64,000 bases of DNA, from positions 1-64,000 of the forward strand of contig NZ_SNZH01000018.1 of assembly GCF_004363655.1 (NCBI RefSeq), given 5' to 3'. The DNA comes from Tahibacter aquaticus (lineage in GTDB: Bacteria; Pseudomonadota; Gammaproteobacteria; Xanthomonadales; Rhodanobacteraceae). A program made the translations under genes and the position numbers. Position 1 is the stretch's first letter. Each line of letters opens with the position of its first letter. Positions 1 to 9,354 of the stretch are shown piece after piece. A model generated the notes under the pieces. It saw nothing but the letters and a program-made list of their open reading frames with translations, was not told the DNA's origin and did no database searches.

Positions 1-49
1 GCGCCGATGGTAGTGTGCATCCGCATGCGAGAGTAGGTCACTGCCAGGG
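1..49 (+). rRNA. rrf: 5S ribosomal RNA, 3' end (partial)
   Basis: The first 49 bases match the 3' third of bacterial 5S rRNA: the GCGCCGATGGTAGTGTG helix strand, the CATGCGAGAGTAGG loop/helix and the closing ACTGCCAGG that pairs with the 5' end of the molecule. The 5' part lies outside the window. It marks the end of an rRNA operon running into the window on the plus strand; a strong terminator follows twelve bases later. Confidence 0.95.
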
Positions 50-60
50 CCTTACACCTC

Positions 61-96
61 AAAACGCCATCCCGATAGGGATGGCGTTTTGTTTTT
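61..96 (+). terminator. rRNA operon rho-independent terminator
   Basis: A perfect 13-bp stem (61-73 with 78-90, loop GATA) is followed by GTTTTT at 91-96. It sits directly behind the 5S rRNA end, as expected for the end of an rrn operon. Confidence 0.93.
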
Positions 97-240
97 CCGC
101 GTTTGTTTTTCTTCAACTAGTTCGGTAGGGCAATTTGGCTGCGCCGACGCCGTCTGCGTCGTGTACTGATCGCCTATGCTTGCACCGCCAGGCCGGTGCA
201 CACGGCCGAATCCCAGCCTGTGTGTCGTAGCGAGCCCACG

Positions 241-1146
241 ATGCAAACATCGATTTTCCGCCAGTATCTGGAACTGACCAAACCGCGAGTTGTTGCACTG
301 ATCGTATTCACAGCGGTGATCGGCATGTTTCTCGCTGTACCGGGTTGGCCGCCCTTGGTGCCGGCTTTGCTGGGCAGCGTTGGTATTTGGCTGGCAGCCG
401 GATCTGCTGCCGCCATCAACCATTTGATCGACCAGCGCATCGACAGGCTGATGGCACGAACAGCGCATCGCCCCCTGGCCACAGGCGCGCTGACGCCGAA
501 CCAAGTACTGATTTTCGCGCTGGTGCTCGGCGCGGTATCGATGCTGATTTTGCTGGTCTGGGTGAACTGGCTTACCGCAGTGCTGACATTTGCGTCGTTG
601 ATCGGTTATGCGGTCGTCTATACGGCTTATCTGAAGCGAGCGACGCCGCAAAATATTGTAATCGGCGGTGCGGCCGGCGCTGCGCCACCGGTACTGGGCT
701 GGGCCGCGGTGACGGGTGATGTGCACCCTTACGCATTGCTGCTATTCCTGATCATTTTCGTCTGGACGCCGCCGCATTTCTGGGCGTTGGCGATTTTTCG
801 CCGCGACGACTACTCACGCGCTCAAGTACCCATGCTGCCGGTAACACACGGCGTGGAGTACACACGCTGGCACGTGCTGTACTACACCGTGCTTTTGCTA
901 GTGGTGACGGTGCTGCCCTGGCTCACGGGCATGAGCGGCCTGTTCTATCTGGGCGGAGCATTGGTGCTGGGGGGCGTGTTCTTGTATTACGCCTTCGTAC
1001 TGCTCAATCCACCGGACGAGTTCTTCGCAATGAAGGTGTTCAACTATTCCATCATCTATCTGATGGCGTTGTTCGCTTTTCTGCTCGCTGACCACTACCT
1101 GGCTGTGCCCACGCTGCCCCAGGGGATGCCTTTCGTTCCCGCGTAA
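241..1146 (+). CDS. cyoE: Protoheme IX farnesyltransferase (heme O synthase)
   Basis: This 301-residue integral membrane protein transfers a farnesyl group to protoheme IX to make heme O for cytochrome oxidases, in the inner membrane. The UbiA-family signature [19 protein letters not shown] (NxxxDxxxD, binding Mg and the diphosphate) lies near residues 60-78, with an early LTKPRVV segment and about nine hydrophobic helices. Length fits CyoE/CtaB. The reading frame is open from 196, but the ATG at 241 gives the usual N-terminus, so that start is chosen. No oxidase subunit genes are adjacent; the gene stands between the rRNA operon and a convergent kinase gene. Confidence 0.94.
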   Translation: MQTSIFRQYLELTKPRVVALIVFTAVIGMFLAVPGWPPLVPALLGSVGIWLAAGSAAAINHLIDQRIDRLMARTAHRPLATGALTPNQVLIFALVLGAVSMLILLVWVNWLTAVLTFASLIGYAVVYTAYLKRATPQNIVIGGAAGAAPPVLGWAAVTGDVHPYALLLFLIIFVWTPPHFWALAIFRRDDYSRAQVPMLPVTHGVEYTRWHVLYYTVLLLVVTVLPWLTGMSGLFYLGGALVLGGVFLYYAFVLLNPPDEFFAMKVFNYSIIYLMALFAFLLADHYLAVPTLPQGMPFVPA

Positions 1147-1153
1147 GCGCAGG

Positions 1154-1182
1154 GAAAAAAATCGGGCGCCGAACAACGCCCG
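1154..1182 (-). terminator. Terminator of the PfkB-family kinase gene
   Basis: Read on the minus strand, CGGGCG-(8 nt)-CGCCCG at 1182-1163 is followed by A and seven Ts (1161-1155). It lies 58 bases past the kinase stop codon and is a typical rho-independent terminator for that gene. The plus strand lacks a U tract here. Confidence 0.8.
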
Positions 1183-1204
1183 GGAATTTCAATAGCGAAG
1201 TACA

Positions 1205-1230
1205 GGAGGACAGGCTATGGCCTGTCCTCC
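1205..1230. other. Perfect hairpin between convergent genes
   Basis: An 11-bp perfect stem (GGAGGACAGGC at 1205-1215 with its complement at 1220-1230, loop TATG) lies between the cyoE and kinase stop codons. Neither side has a U tract, so it may protect transcript ends or help stop converging polymerases; this is inference. Confidence 0.55.
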
Positions 1231-1239
1231 GCCACGCAA

Positions 1240-2175
1240 TCAATCCAGCGCGTAGCCGAACTGCTGGCGGAACTGGTCGGCGAATTCTTCGTAGGTGAAG
1301 CGCTGGTTCTGCGTACCTGGGTGCTCGACCTTGAGCGCGCCCATCAGCGAAGCCATGCGGCCTACTGTGGCGTAGTCCATGTCGCGCATCAGCCCGTAGA
1401 TCAGGCCGGCGCGATACGCGTCGCCGCAGCCAGTCGGATCGGACACGCGGCGTTCGTGGGCCGGCGGGATCTCGATGGTTTCCTTGCCCGTGTGAATAAG
1501 CGAACCCTTGGGACCGCGCGTCACGATATAGGCTTTCACCCGATCGGCGATCTGCGCCTCGCTCCAGCCGGTATTGCGCTGCAGCAGCTGCGACTCGTAG
1601 TCGTTCACGGTTACATATTGGGCTTTGTCGATAAAAGCGCGGAACTCGTCGCCGCTGAACAGCGGCATGGCTTGGCCCGGATCGAAGATGAAAGGCGTCC
1701 CGCGTTCGGCAAATTCGTCCGCGTTCTGCAGCATTGCCTCGCGGCCGTCGGGACCGACGATACCGAAGGTAACGCCTTCCACGTCACGCACATGGTTTTC
1801 GTAGGACCGCATCATGGCCCCGGGATGGAATGCCGTGATCTGGTTGTCGTCCAGGTCGGTGGTGATGAACGCCTGCGCCGTATACAGGTCATCGATCACC
1901 TTGACCTGGTCCAGGCGGATACCACAACGCACGAAGTGCTCGTGGTAAGGGGCGAAATCCTGGCCTACCGTCGCCATCGGCACCGGATCTTCGCCGAGCA
2001 GCTTGAGGTTATAGGCGATGTTGCCGGCGACGCCGCCGAATTCCTTGCGCATACGCGGCACCAGGAAAGCCACATTCAGGATATGAACCTTGTCCGGCAG
2101 GATGTGGTTCTTGAACTGGTCCTGGAACACCATGATGGTGTCGTACGCGAGCGAGCCGCAGATCAATGCAGACAT
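1240..2175 (-). CDS. PfkB-family carbohydrate/adenosine kinase
   Basis: A 311-residue ribokinase-superfamily kinase. The N-terminal region carries the substrate-binding GGVAGNIAYNLKLLGEDP segment (PfkB signature 1 region) and the C-terminal region the DPTGCGDAYRAGLIYGL motif (signature 2), whose Asp is the catalytic base with the GCGD anion hole. The overall form (GSLAYDTI start, FHPGAMMRSY middle) resembles the adenosine/sugar kinases common in Xanthomonadales; substrate cannot be set from sequence. The frame is open 46 codons further upstream, but ATG 2175 gives the canonical start MSALICGSLAYD. It is monocistronic with its own terminator at 1154-1182. Confidence 0.88.
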   Translation of the reverse strand: MSALICGSLAYDTIMVFQDQFKNHILPDKVHILNVAFLVPRMRKEFGGVAGNIAYNLKLLGEDPVPMATVGQDFAPYHEHFVRCGIRLDQVKVIDDLYTAQAFITTDLDDNQITAFHPGAMMRSYENHVRDVEGVTFGIVGPDGREAMLQNADEFAERGTPFIFDPGQAMPLFSGDEFRAFIDKAQYVTVNDYESQLLQRNTGWSEAQIADRVKAYIVTRGPKGSLIHTGKETIEIPPAHERRVSDPTGCGDAYRAGLIYGLMRDMDYATVGRMASLMGALKVEHPGTQNQRFTYEEFADQFRQQFGYALD

Positions 2176-2421
2176 TGGAGCCGGAATCCTGGTTGGTCTT
2201 GGGAGAGTGCCGTTCGCGAACGCGAGCGGACGCCCATTGTCGCAGATTCCCGTGCTGATGCGGGCTGCGCCAAAAACTCTGCGGAGTCTGCGACGAATAT
2301 CCGCAGACGGCACGGTGGCTGACGGCTGTCAGCTATGCCCCCGGTCCCGCGTTCAGTACCAACCTTTGGTTTCTAGCGGACTTAACGGTAAAACCTGCAC
2401 CGAGAACGAGCTGCGTATGTC

Positions 2422-3012
2422 TCAGAAACCGCCGCCCTGATCCAGATAGACCTGCTCTTCCGCGGTGACTGCTCGTCCCAATACCGCATTGCGATGAGGA
2501 AAGCGGCCAAAGCGCGCGATCACGTCATGATGGGCTTTAGCGTATTCGACATACATCAGGAATTGCTCGGCCGGCTGCGCCTCTGGATCGGCAGCCAGAC
2601 GCCGGAACAGATCAACGCTATGCCGCTGCAGAACAATCTCTTCGGCATGTTCCAGCGGCAGGTATGCAAACGCCCGGTAACGTGCAGGTAGTGCGAGATC
2701 GTCGCCACGGGCAATGCCGGCCAGCGCTGTAGCCTGGGCACGATGGTCGCCGGCAAAGGCCTGGGCCGAACCGCGGTACAGATTGCGCGGAAACTGGTCC
2801 AGCAGCAGCAGCAACGCCAGCCAGCTGCGAGGTTGCGCGCTCCAGGCAGACAGTTCGCCGGCCAATGCGGCGTCAACCAAGCTACCGAAGCGTCGGCGTA
2901 TCTCGGCGTCGAATTGCGCATCGCCGCTGAACCAGCGTTGCGCAAGGCGTGCCTGTTCCTCCGATTCCAGGTTATCGGCCCCAAACCAGAATTCAAGAAT
3001 GGTTTCAGTCAT
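2422..3012 (-). CDS. DUF924 family protein
   Basis: A 196-residue soluble protein of the DUF924 family, recognised from the opening ILEFWFG, the central LLLLDQFPRNLYRG and the later FAYLPLEHAEE and YAKAHHDVIARFGRFPHRN blocks. The family is an all-helical TPR-like fold without a known biochemical role. ATG 3012 is chosen because the upstream terminator hairpin (3041-3066) would otherwise lie inside the gene. Longer N-termini (ATG 3033 or 3090) would be translated through that hairpin. It is probably transcribed alone. Confidence 0.87.
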   Translation of the reverse strand: MTETILEFWFGADNLESEEQARLAQRWFSGDAQFDAEIRRRFGSLVDAALAGELSAWSAQPRSWLALLLLLDQFPRNLYRGSAQAFAGDHRAQATALAGIARGDDLALPARYRAFAYLPLEHAEEIVLQRHSVDLFRRLAADPEAQPAEQFLMYVEYAKAHHDVIARFGRFPHRNAVLGRAVTAEEQVYLDQGGGF

Positions 3013-3035
3013 ACGGGCACTCGTATCGGCCATAT

Positions 3036-3066
3036 AAAAACGCCCGGACGCGCAAGCGTCCGGGCG
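3036..3066 (-). terminator. Terminator of the BON-domain gene
   Basis: On the minus strand an 11-bp perfect GC-rich stem (3066-3056 with 3051-3041, loop TTGC) is followed by five Ts (3040-3036). It ends the BON-domain transcript about 75 bases past its stop and separates it from the DUF924 gene. Confidence 0.9.
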
Positions 3067-3140
3067 TAGTAAAAGGCGATCCTGTGCCAAGCCAGCGTCC
3101 GTGGCAACAAGCCGTCCCGGCTTGCACGGGATAAGACGTT

Positions 3141-3485
3141 TTACTTGCGCAGCTTCAGCGCGCGGGTATCGACGCTCGTGACGCCCTTGATGCCCTTGGC
3201 AATCGTGATGGCCTTGTCGATCGCAGCCTGGTTGTCGAGCACGCCGGCCAGGGTGACCACGCCGTTCTCCGTCGAGACATTGATGTCCGTGCCCTTGACG
3301 GCGCTATCGGCCAGCAGCTCCGACTTCACCTTGGTGGTAATCCAGGTGTCGCCGACCGGCTGCTCGGACTCGTGCGAATTCGGCTTGTCATTCGCCGCCG
3401 CCACTGGCTGGGCCGCCCATGCAAAGCTCGCAGTCGCGCTCAGCAGCAGAACAGCGGCGGTTTTCTGGATAGTAGGAAAGCGCAT
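3141..3485 (-). CDS. Secreted BON-domain protein (OsmY-like)
   Basis: A 114-residue exported protein. An N-terminal signal peptide (basic start, AAVLLLSATASFAWA core, cleavage after AWA) is followed by one BON domain (about residues 45-112), recognised by DTWITTKVKSELLAD, the GVVTLAGVLDN turn and GIKGVTSVDTRALKL. BON domains bind phospholipid surfaces; OsmY-like proteins act in the periplasm under osmotic stress and in outer-membrane maintenance. ATG 3485 is preceded by AAGGAG at good spacing; the in-frame extension upstream has no such site. Single gene with its own terminator. Confidence 0.88.
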   Translation of the reverse strand: MRFPTIQKTAAVLLLSATASFAWAAQPVAAANDKPNSHESEQPVGDTWITTKVKSELLADSAVKGTDINVSTENGVVTLAGVLDNQAAIDKAITIAKGIKGVTSVDTRALKLRK

Positions 3486-3662
3486 GGTCAATCTCCTTAT
3501 TGAGTGAATTCGGCCGGCAGCGGAAGCGTCCGGCGCTGAAGACACTGCTTCATGCTCCGTGCCAAGCAAAAAATCCAAAGAAAACAAGGGTTTCTATCGT
3601 CGCGTCGGCCGCAACTTGCACGGTCCTGCAAGGGCGTCATGCAAGCCGCAAGGTTTCGCGCT

Positions 3663-4373
3663 TCACCACTGCGTGCGGTTGGGGAGCAGTCCCTTCAGTT
3701 CCGCCGGAGTGAGGTTGCGCCACTGGCCCAGCTTCAGATTGCCGAGCTTGATGTTGACAATGCGCACACGGCACAACTGCTTCACGCGATAGCCGAACGC
3801 CGTGGCCATCAGACGGATCTGCCGGTTGAGGCCCTGTGTCAATATGATGCGGAATCCAAATTTCCCCAATTTATAAACCTTGCAGGGCTTGGTCATCTGC
3901 CCATGGATGCGCACGCCTCGGGCCATGCCGAGCAGGAACTCGTCGGTTATCGGCTTGTTCACCGCGACGAGGTATTCCTTCTCGTGGCGGTTCTCCGCCC
4001 GCAAGATCTCGTTGACGATATCGCCGTTGTTGGTCAGCAGGATCAGCCCTTCCGAATCCTTGTCCAGGCGGCCGATAGGAAAGATGCGTTCCTTGTGGTC
4101 GACGAAGTCGATCACGTTGTCCTTGACGTCCGTTTCAGTCGTGCAGGTAATGCCGACTGGCTTGTTCAAGGCGATATAGACAGATTTCGCACCACCGCGC
4201 TCGTTCCTCAGGCGCAGCCGGTTGCCGTCGACCAGTACTTCGGCACCGGCTTCGGTCACGCCGCCGACCTGGGCTTTCACGCCGTCGACGACGACCCGGC
4301 CCGCTTCGATCAGTTCGTCCGCTTCGCGTCGCGAACACAGGCCTGTATCGCTGATGTATTTGTTGAGACGCAT
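3663..4373 (-). CDS. rluF: 23S rRNA pseudouridine synthase RluF
   Basis: A 236-residue enzyme of the RsuA/RluB/E/F family that converts a uridine of 23S rRNA (U2604 in E. coli) to pseudouridine. An S4 RNA-binding domain ([19 protein letters not shown] onward, residues 1-60) precedes the catalytic domain, whose active-site block is [18 protein letters not shown] with the catalytic Asp; [15 protein letters not shown] corresponds to the conserved GLNRQIRRM block. The block [16 protein letters not shown] and the ending resemble RluF more than RsuA or RluB. ATG 4373 gives the family's usual N-terminus although the frame is open further upstream. Confidence 0.9.
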   Translation of the reverse strand: MRLNKYISDTGLCSRREADELIEAGRVVVDGVKAQVGGVTEAGAEVLVDGNRLRLRNERGGAKSVYIALNKPVGITCTTETDVKDNVIDFVDHKERIFPIGRLDKDSEGLILLTNNGDIVNEILRAENRHEKEYLVAVNKPITDEFLLGMARGVRIHGQMTKPCKVYKLGKFGFRIILTQGLNRQIRLMATAFGYRVKQLCRVRIVNIKLGNLKLGQWRNLTPAELKGLLPNRTQW

Positions 4374-4557
4374 GTACTTGCCGGCAGATTTCCAGCGCGA
4401 ATGCTGGCACAGCAGCGCCCGCACGGCCAGTCGGGCTGGCGGCGGCTGCGGCGCAGCAAGCGCGAACCAGCGCATGAAACAGCCTGTTCGCTATTGCGGC
4501 CGCCTGCTCAGGTGATGATAGTCTTGGATCACTTTCCGCAGATTGCGCGAGCCGTTC

Positions 4558-4791
4558 ATGGCGAATACCAACGTGGTCAATTCCGTCATTGCGCCCAGCC
4601 CGTCGCAGATCGCGCTTGAGCTGGCGGCGGCCATCATTGCGTCAGGACGCTACCCCATCGAGGGGGCCAGGCCCGACATGGCAGCGCAGGATGCGCTGAC
4701 CCTCTACGAGATCATTCTCGGCCGTCTCAAGGACCGCGTTGCGCGCCGCCACGAAGCCGATGCCGCGCCCACGGAAATTCCCGTCGCCTGA
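4558..4791 (+). CDS. Small hypothetical protein
   Basis: A possible 77-residue protein with an amphipathic helical middle (LELAAAIIASGRYP and LTLYEIILGRLKDRV), no signal peptide and no recognised family. The ATG at 4558 follows an upstream in-frame ATG at 4543. Its end overlaps the start of the DNA glycosylase-like gene by about 30 bases, which would suit translational coupling. The alternative is that this is a non-coding leader; coding is favoured mainly by a sensible amino-acid composition. Confidence 0.5.
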   Translation: MANTNVVNSVIAPSPSQIALELAAAIIASGRYPIEGARPDMAAQDALTLYEIILGRLKDRVARRHEADAAPTEIPVA

Positions 4792-5356
4792 GACTGTGGT
4801 CCCGGCCCCGCGCTCTGACTATGTCGAGAGTTTTTCGCCCAGTGTCGGCGGCAATTGCCGCGTGCTGATTCTGGGGTCGATGCCGGGCGTGCGCTCGCTT
4901 GCCGCCGAGCAGTACTACGCGCATCCGCAAAACCTGTTCTGGCCGCTGATGCAGGATGTTTTCGGTGTCGCGCGCGGTCTGCCCTATGCGCAGCGCCTGG
5001 CCGAACTGAATGCTGCCGGCGTCGGCCTGTGGGATGTTCTGCAGGGCTGCGAACGCCGCGGCAGTCTCGACAGCGATATCGCCAAGGCCAGCGAAATACC
5101 GAATGCGATTCCTGCGCTGTTGGCCCAGCAGCCTGAAATTCACGCGCTGGCTTTCAACGGCGCCAAGGCCTTGCAGGTGTTCCAGCGCCATGCGCTGAGG
5201 CATATTCCCAGCCTGCGATTGCAGCAGTTGCAACTCCTGCCGCTGCCTTCGACCAGCCCGGCCCATGCCAGCATGAGCCGGGCCGACAAGCTCGCGCAGT
5301 GGTCCGTACTGAAGGCGTTGACGAGTTCGCCGCGATCCCAGGCCCGTTCGCGCTGA
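4760..5356 (+). CDS. Uracil/hypoxanthine-DNA glycosylase family protein
   Basis: A ~198-residue protein of the uracil-DNA glycosylase superfamily, closest to the family 6 (hypoxanthine-DNA glycosylase) type. It has the motif [20 protein letters not shown] (residues 37-56), the [12 protein letters not shown] block and a late LPSTSPAHA motif in place of the usual family-2 motif. Such enzymes excise deaminated bases and act in the cytoplasm. Start choice is uncertain: ATG 4760 overlaps the upstream small ORF, while GTG 4796, four bases after that ORF's stop, would give a 186-residue protein with the whole domain. Confidence 0.82.
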   Translation: MPRPRKFPSPETVVPAPRSDYVESFSPSVGGNCRVLILGSMPGVRSLAAEQYYAHPQNLFWPLMQDVFGVARGLPYAQRLAELNAAGVGLWDVLQGCERRGSLDSDIAKASEIPNAIPALLAQQPEIHALAFNGAKALQVFQRHALRHIPSLRLQQLQLLPLPSTSPAHASMSRADKLAQWSVLKALTSSPRSQARSR

Positions 5357-5424
5357 ACCGCTGCGTTCTGCGCCGCCGCTGCTTTGCGCTATCGTAGGCA
5401 GTCTTCTCTTGTGCGAGTTCTGCC

Positions 5425-6153
5425 ATGTTTGGCCAGCGTTGGTCCGTCCTGTTGCTATCCACCGTCTTGCTCAGCGCCTGCGGCAGCCCGGCGCCACCGC
5501 CGCCGCCCGCACCGACGCCGGCCCAGCAGCAAGCAGGGCAGGCGGCCGAAAAGCTGCAGATGTACGAGCAGCTGCGTGCTGCCGGCAAAGGCGATCTCGC
5601 AGCGGAGATTGGCGCCGATATCGTGGCCAGGTTCCCCGGCACGCCGGCTGCCGTCGAAGTAGGCAAGACCTTGCCGGAGCTGCAGCAGCAGGCCAGGCAA
5701 GGTGCCGAGACGCGGCGCCTGGAGCGGCTGTGGACCTATCAGGAATCGCCCGTCGAGAAAGGCAAGCCGGCCAGGCAATTCCACGTATCGATCTATGCCA
5801 AGGGCTCGCCCACCAGCGAGGGTCCGCAGCGGGTGACTTTGTTCATCCGCCAGCATCCGGAGTGGGGTCAGAGCACCTACCTCATGCGCGACGAATCCGG
5901 CTTCCTGTGCGCCCGCGACTGCGCCCTCACCTTGCGTTTCGACGATGGCAAACCCGAACGCTGGGCCGCGACCATTCCGCCGACGGGCGAGCCGGCGATC
6001 TTCATCGACAAGAACGAGGCCCTGGTCGCGCGCCTGCTGAAGGCCAAGACCCTGAGCATAGACACCGAATGGAAAGACCAGGGCAAGAAGACGCTGGAAT
6101 TCGAGCTGGCCGGGCTCAACCCGGCCAAGCTGCCGCCGGCGAAGAAAAAGTGA
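5425..6153 (+). CDS. Proline-rich lipoprotein of unknown function
   Basis: A 242-residue predicted lipoprotein: the signal peptide ends in a lipobox, LLSAC (Cys19), followed by a short proline/alanine linker and a helical then beta-rich domain. It has a pair of cysteines (FLCARDC) late in the domain. No family was recognised. Its stop codon overlaps the GTG of the aminotransferase gene by four bases, so the two are translationally coupled, but the sequence gives no functional link between an envelope lipoprotein and a sugar aminotransferase. Confidence 0.85.
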   Translation: MFGQRWSVLLLSTVLLSACGSPAPPPPPAPTPAQQQAGQAAEKLQMYEQLRAAGKGDLAAEIGADIVARFPGTPAAVEVGKTLPELQQQARQGAETRRLERLWTYQESPVEKGKPARQFHVSIYAKGSPTSEGPQRVTLFIRQHPEWGQSTYLMRDESGFLCARDCALTLRFDDGKPERWAATIPPTGEPAIFIDKNEALVARLLKAKTLSIDTEWKDQGKKTLEFELAGLNPAKLPPAKKK

Positions 6154-7250
6154 ACAGCGTTACTATTCCCTTTCTGGATCTCAAGGCCGCCTACGTCGAA
6201 CTCAAGGGCGAGATCGACGCAGCCGTAGCCCGCGTGCTCGACAGCGGCTGGTACATCCTGGGCACCGAAGTCGAGGCATTCGAGCAGGAGTTCGCCGGCT
6301 ATTGCGCCGCCGGTCATTGCGTCGGCCTGGCCAATGGCCTGGATGCCCTGCACCTGGGCTTGCGTGCGCTGGATATCGGCGCTGGCGACGAAGTCATCGT
6401 GCCTTCCAACACCTATATTGCCAGCTGGCTTGCGATAAGCCAGTGCGGCGCCACGCCGGTGCCGGTCGAGCCCGATCCGCAGACCTACAACATCGATCCG
6501 GCGCGCATCGAAGCGGCGATCACCCACCGCACGCGCGCCATCATGCCGGTGCATCTGTACGGCCAGCCGGCAGACCTCGACGCCATTGTCGCTATTGCGC
6601 GACGCCACGGCTTGCGTGTGATCGAAGATGCGGCACAGGCGCACGGTGCGCGCTATCGTGGTCAACGCATCGGCGCGCACGGCGACCTGGTCGCCTGGAG
6701 CTTCTACCCGGGCAAGAACCTTGGCGCATTCGGCGATGCCGGCGCGGTAACGACGAACGACGCGGCGCTCGCCGCGCGTGTGCGGGTGCTGCGCAATTAC
6801 GGTTCGCGGGTGAAATACATCAACGACGAAGCCGGCTGGAACAGCCGGCTCGATCCGCTGCAGGCAGCAGCGCTGCGCGTCAAGCTGATGCATCTGGACG
6901 ACTGGAACGCGCGCCGCCGCACGCTGGCCAACGCCTATGCACAGCAGCTGGCCGGCCTGGATCTGCAGCTGCCGCAAGTGCCCGACTGGGCCGAACCCGC
7001 CTGGCATCTTTACGTCGTCCAAGCCACCGACCGAGAGTCGCTGCAGAAACGCCTGGCCGAGCACGGCATAGGCAGCCTGATCCACTATCCGATTCCGCCG
7101 CACCGGCAACAGGCTTATGCAGCTGCCGGCATTGCCGCCGGCACCCTGCCGATTGCCGAAGCGATGGCAGACCGTGTACTCAGCCTGCCGCTGGGGCCGC
7201 ACTTGCCGACGGCCGCCATAGCGCAGATCGCCGCCGCCTTGCGCAGCTGA
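6150..7250 (+). CDS. DegT/DnrJ/EryC1/StrS family sugar aminotransferase
   Basis: A 366-residue PLP-dependent aminotransferase of the DegT family, which transfers an amino group to a keto-sugar nucleotide during O-antigen, capsule or glycan synthesis. Seen: PFLDL start, [27 protein letters not shown] cofactor site, [11 protein letters not shown], and [16 protein letters not shown] containing the PLP-binding lysine. The LIHYPIPPH block near the end is typical of FdtB/QdtB-like members. GTG 6150 is the start: it overlaps the lipoprotein stop (GTGA) and gives the canonical N-terminus. No other sugar-nucleotide genes are nearby. Confidence 0.9.
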   Translation: MNSVTIPFLDLKAAYVELKGEIDAAVARVLDSGWYILGTEVEAFEQEFAGYCAAGHCVGLANGLDALHLGLRALDIGAGDEVIVPSNTYIASWLAISQCGATPVPVEPDPQTYNIDPARIEAAITHRTRAIMPVHLYGQPADLDAIVAIARRHGLRVIEDAAQAHGARYRGQRIGAHGDLVAWSFYPGKNLGAFGDAGAVTTNDAALAARVRVLRNYGSRVKYINDEAGWNSRLDPLQAAALRVKLMHLDDWNARRRTLANAYAQQLAGLDLQLPQVPDWAEPAWHLYVVQATDRESLQKRLAEHGIGSLIHYPIPPHRQQAYAAAGIAAGTLPIAEAMADRVLSLPLGPHLPTAAIAQIAAALRS

Positions 7251-7269
7251 GGCAAGGCGCCGGTCTCGA

Positions 7270-7623
7270 TCAGTTCTTTACCAGTCCATGGCTGCGCAGC
7301 AAGGCGTCCAGGCGTGCCGGATCGACGCCTTGCATCACCTCACCGCCGATCACCAGCAGCGGCGTGCCGCGGCCGCCATGTTTGTCGAACTCCTGCTTGG
7401 CCTGGGGCGAAGCGACAATATCCAGTTCGCTCCATGGCACGCCGCGCTGGGTCAGCAGGTCGCGAGCTTTTTCGCAATATCCACACTGGGGCATAACGTA
7501 CATGGTGACCGCTTCGGCCTTTGTCGCAGCAGGCGCTGCCGGCGTTACCGGCGCCGCGCTGCCGTTGAAAGAAAAACCCAGGCCCAGCACCAGTATCGCC
7601 GCCGCTATCGACTTCGCCCGCAT
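7270..7623 (-). CDS. Exported glutaredoxin-like protein
   Basis: A 117-residue protein with an N-terminal signal sequence (AKSIAAAILVLGLGFSF, likely cleaved before APVTP) and a glutaredoxin fold with the dithiol active site CGYC (MYVMPQCGYCEKARDLL) and the cis-proline block GRGTPLLVIGG. It probably reduces or isomerises disulfides in the periplasm. ATG 7623 is preceded by GGGAGAG. It is convergent with the aminotransferase gene, only 19 bases away, with no clear terminator between. Confidence 0.85.
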   Translation of the reverse strand: MRAKSIAAAILVLGLGFSFNGSAAPVTPAAPAATKAEAVTMYVMPQCGYCEKARDLLTQRGVPWSELDIVASPQAKQEFDKHGGRGTPLLVIGGEVMQGVDPARLDALLRSHGLVKN

Positions 7624-7749
7624 GACCGACTCTCCCTCACCGCTCCGACAGCCGGAGCGTCGCGACGGTCTCCGACTGCGGCGCACTGAGCGAGTTCCTC
7701 GGCTGCGCCTGGCTGCGGTTTTTCAGCGCCGAGTTGTTACGCGGCGGCT

Positions 7750-8310
7750 TCAGTAGGCATTGCGAACCGGCTGAACCGTGTTTTCCACCCGGATGCGGTC
7801 GCCCGGGTCCTGATCCATGCGGGTGGTGTAGTCGCGGCCCTTGTGGCTGTAGGTCACGTCGTAGCCGACGACCTTGTCGCTCACATCGGTGACGTCGCGG
7901 CAGCGGGTTTCGGTGCTGGTGGTAACGCGGCCGCCCTGGTGATTCTTGTCGATCTCGTGACCGACAACGCCACCGGCCACCGCACCGGCCACGGTCGCGG
8001 CCTTGCGGCCATTGCCGCGTCCTACCTGGTTGCCCAGGGCACCACCGACGATGGCACCGACGACGGTGCCGCCGACATTGCCGTCACGCTCGCGCTGGCG
8101 CTTGGTCACGCTGACCTGCTCGCAGTCCTTGCGCGGCGTGCTGACCTGTTCGATGACCGGACGCACGCGCGTCACCGTGGCGAACTCGTCTACCGGTGGA
8201 GCCGGCGCCTCCACAGTGGCACTGCCGCCCGCATAGCGTTGTGCTACCGCCATGCCGCCTATGGCGAGAATGACGCCGGCGGCCGCACCCAACATCAGCT
8301 TGCTGTCCAT
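7750..8310 (-). CDS. Glycine-zipper 2TM domain protein
   Basis: A 186-residue envelope protein. An N-terminal hydrophobic segment (LMLGAAAGVILAIGGMAVA) is followed by a linker and a glycine-zipper membrane region (GGTVVGAIVGGALGNQVG and VAGAVAGGVVGHEIDK, residues 80-125), as in the rickettsial 17-kDa antigen/SlyB-like family. Two cysteines flank the zipper. These proteins insert in the outer membrane and contribute to envelope integrity. The C-terminal third (YDVTYSHKGRDYTTRMD) is typical of the Xanthomonadales members. Confidence 0.86.
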   Translation of the reverse strand: MDSKLMLGAAAGVILAIGGMAVAQRYAGGSATVEAPAPPVDEFATVTRVRPVIEQVSTPRKDCEQVSVTKRQRERDGNVGGTVVGAIVGGALGNQVGRGNGRKAATVAGAVAGGVVGHEIDKNHQGGRVTTSTETRCRDVTDVSDKVVGYDVTYSHKGRDYTTRMDQDPGDRIRVENTVQPVRNAY

Positions 8311-8608
8311 CGTTCTACCCCAGGAGTCGGATACGGGGCCGATTGGAATCCAAATCCGCTGAACCGCGGCTACTCCTCGCGCCGGAGTGGGACAGCCGTC
8401 ACTGCCGCGGTTCAGTCGCCGGCGGGTGTGACTGCACGATCCCTGTCAAACCGGGGATGTGGCACTGACTGCGAACGCGCCCGGTCGCGAGCGCCTGTGC
8501 CGGCACGCTTCCGGCGTGGGCGCGCCGGCCGATGCCGGCACCGCATCGCGGCAGCTGCAGACGAGGAAAGACGCGGCGCCGGGCTCGGCTCACGGAGAAG
8601 TGGTCCCC

Positions 8609-8879
8609 ATGAAGTACCTGGCCATCCTGTTCGGCCTGTTGCTCGGCATGCCCGTCGGGGCGCAAAGCGCACTTCGGTTCGCGCATGGTGTCGGTTGGCG
8701 ATACGGTGGAACGCGTGCGCGCAGTCGCTGGCGCGCCGGAAAGCGTAGACAGCGAGGCCGGCGAGAGCGGTACGCGCGAACAATGGACTTACCGCCGCCG
8801 CGGCCGCCTGATCCAGCTGTGGCTGGCCGACGGCAAGGTCGTGCACGTGTCGGACCGCAAGGACGAAAAGGATAACTAG
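8609..8879 (+). pseudogene. DUF2845-family secreted protein, frameshifted
   Basis: ATG 8609 opens a signal peptide (KYLAILFGLLLGMPVGAQS) leading into LRFAHG, after which the frame becomes unlike any protein. The next frame (from about 8673) encodes GSRMVSVGDTVERVRAVAG and runs to a stop at 8879. Joined, the pieces give the DUF2845 layout: signal peptide, then LRCGS-like motif, then VSVGD. The conserved Cys-Gly is exactly what is missing at the junction; loss of five bases between two CGGT copies (CGGTGCGGT to CGGT) would explain it. It is either a true pseudogene or a sequence error. Confidence 0.7.
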
Positions 8880-8895
8880 GTCGGCCGGCTGCGGC

Positions 8896-9354
8896 TCAGG
8901 CAGGTGTTTCGATGCGAATTGCGCAGCGCACCGAGTGGGCGATGAAACAGCGGTCGTGCGCCGCCTCGTGCAGCTCGTGCAGCCGCTCGCTGTCTGCCGC
9001 CCCGCCGCTGCAGACGATGCGCGGCCGCAACACCACCTCGGCAATGGCCATGCGGCCATCGACCTTGCGCATATGGCCTACGGCCTCGTCGACATAGCTG
9101 TCGATGCAGATACCGGCCGCCGCGGCCAGCGACAGGAACCACAGCATGTGGCAGCTGGAAATCGCTGCAACGAAGGCCTCTTCCGGATCGACCGCGCTCG
9201 CATCGGTCAGTGCCGCGGGCACCACGCCGGGCGATGCCGCCGCCGCGATGTCGGCACCGCCGTCGAACTGCCAGCGATGGGCGCGCGAGTACCGCTGATC
9301 GGTGAAGACCGCGCCATTGCGCTGCCAGTGGACGCGCGCTAGGTGTTCGCTCAT
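8896..9354 (-). CDS. OsmC family peroxiredoxin-like protein
   Basis: A 152-residue OsmC/Ohr-fold protein. The first conserved cysteine is in AAISSCHMLWFLSLAAAAG (about residue 69) and the second in RIVCSGG (about 114), the pair that reduces organic hydroperoxides; Arg in the N-terminal strand region is also present. It belongs to the general OsmC group rather than Ohr. Its ATG overlaps the stop of the DUF2721 gene by four bases (ATGA), so the two form an operon read on the minus strand. Confidence 0.88.
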   Translation of the reverse strand: MSEHLARVHWQRNGAVFTDQRYSRAHRWQFDGGADIAAAASPGVVPAALTDASAVDPEEAFVAAISSCHMLWFLSLAAAAGICIDSYVDEAVGHMRKVDGRMAIAEVVLRPRIVCSGGAADSERLHELHEAAHDRCFIAHSVRCAIRIETPA

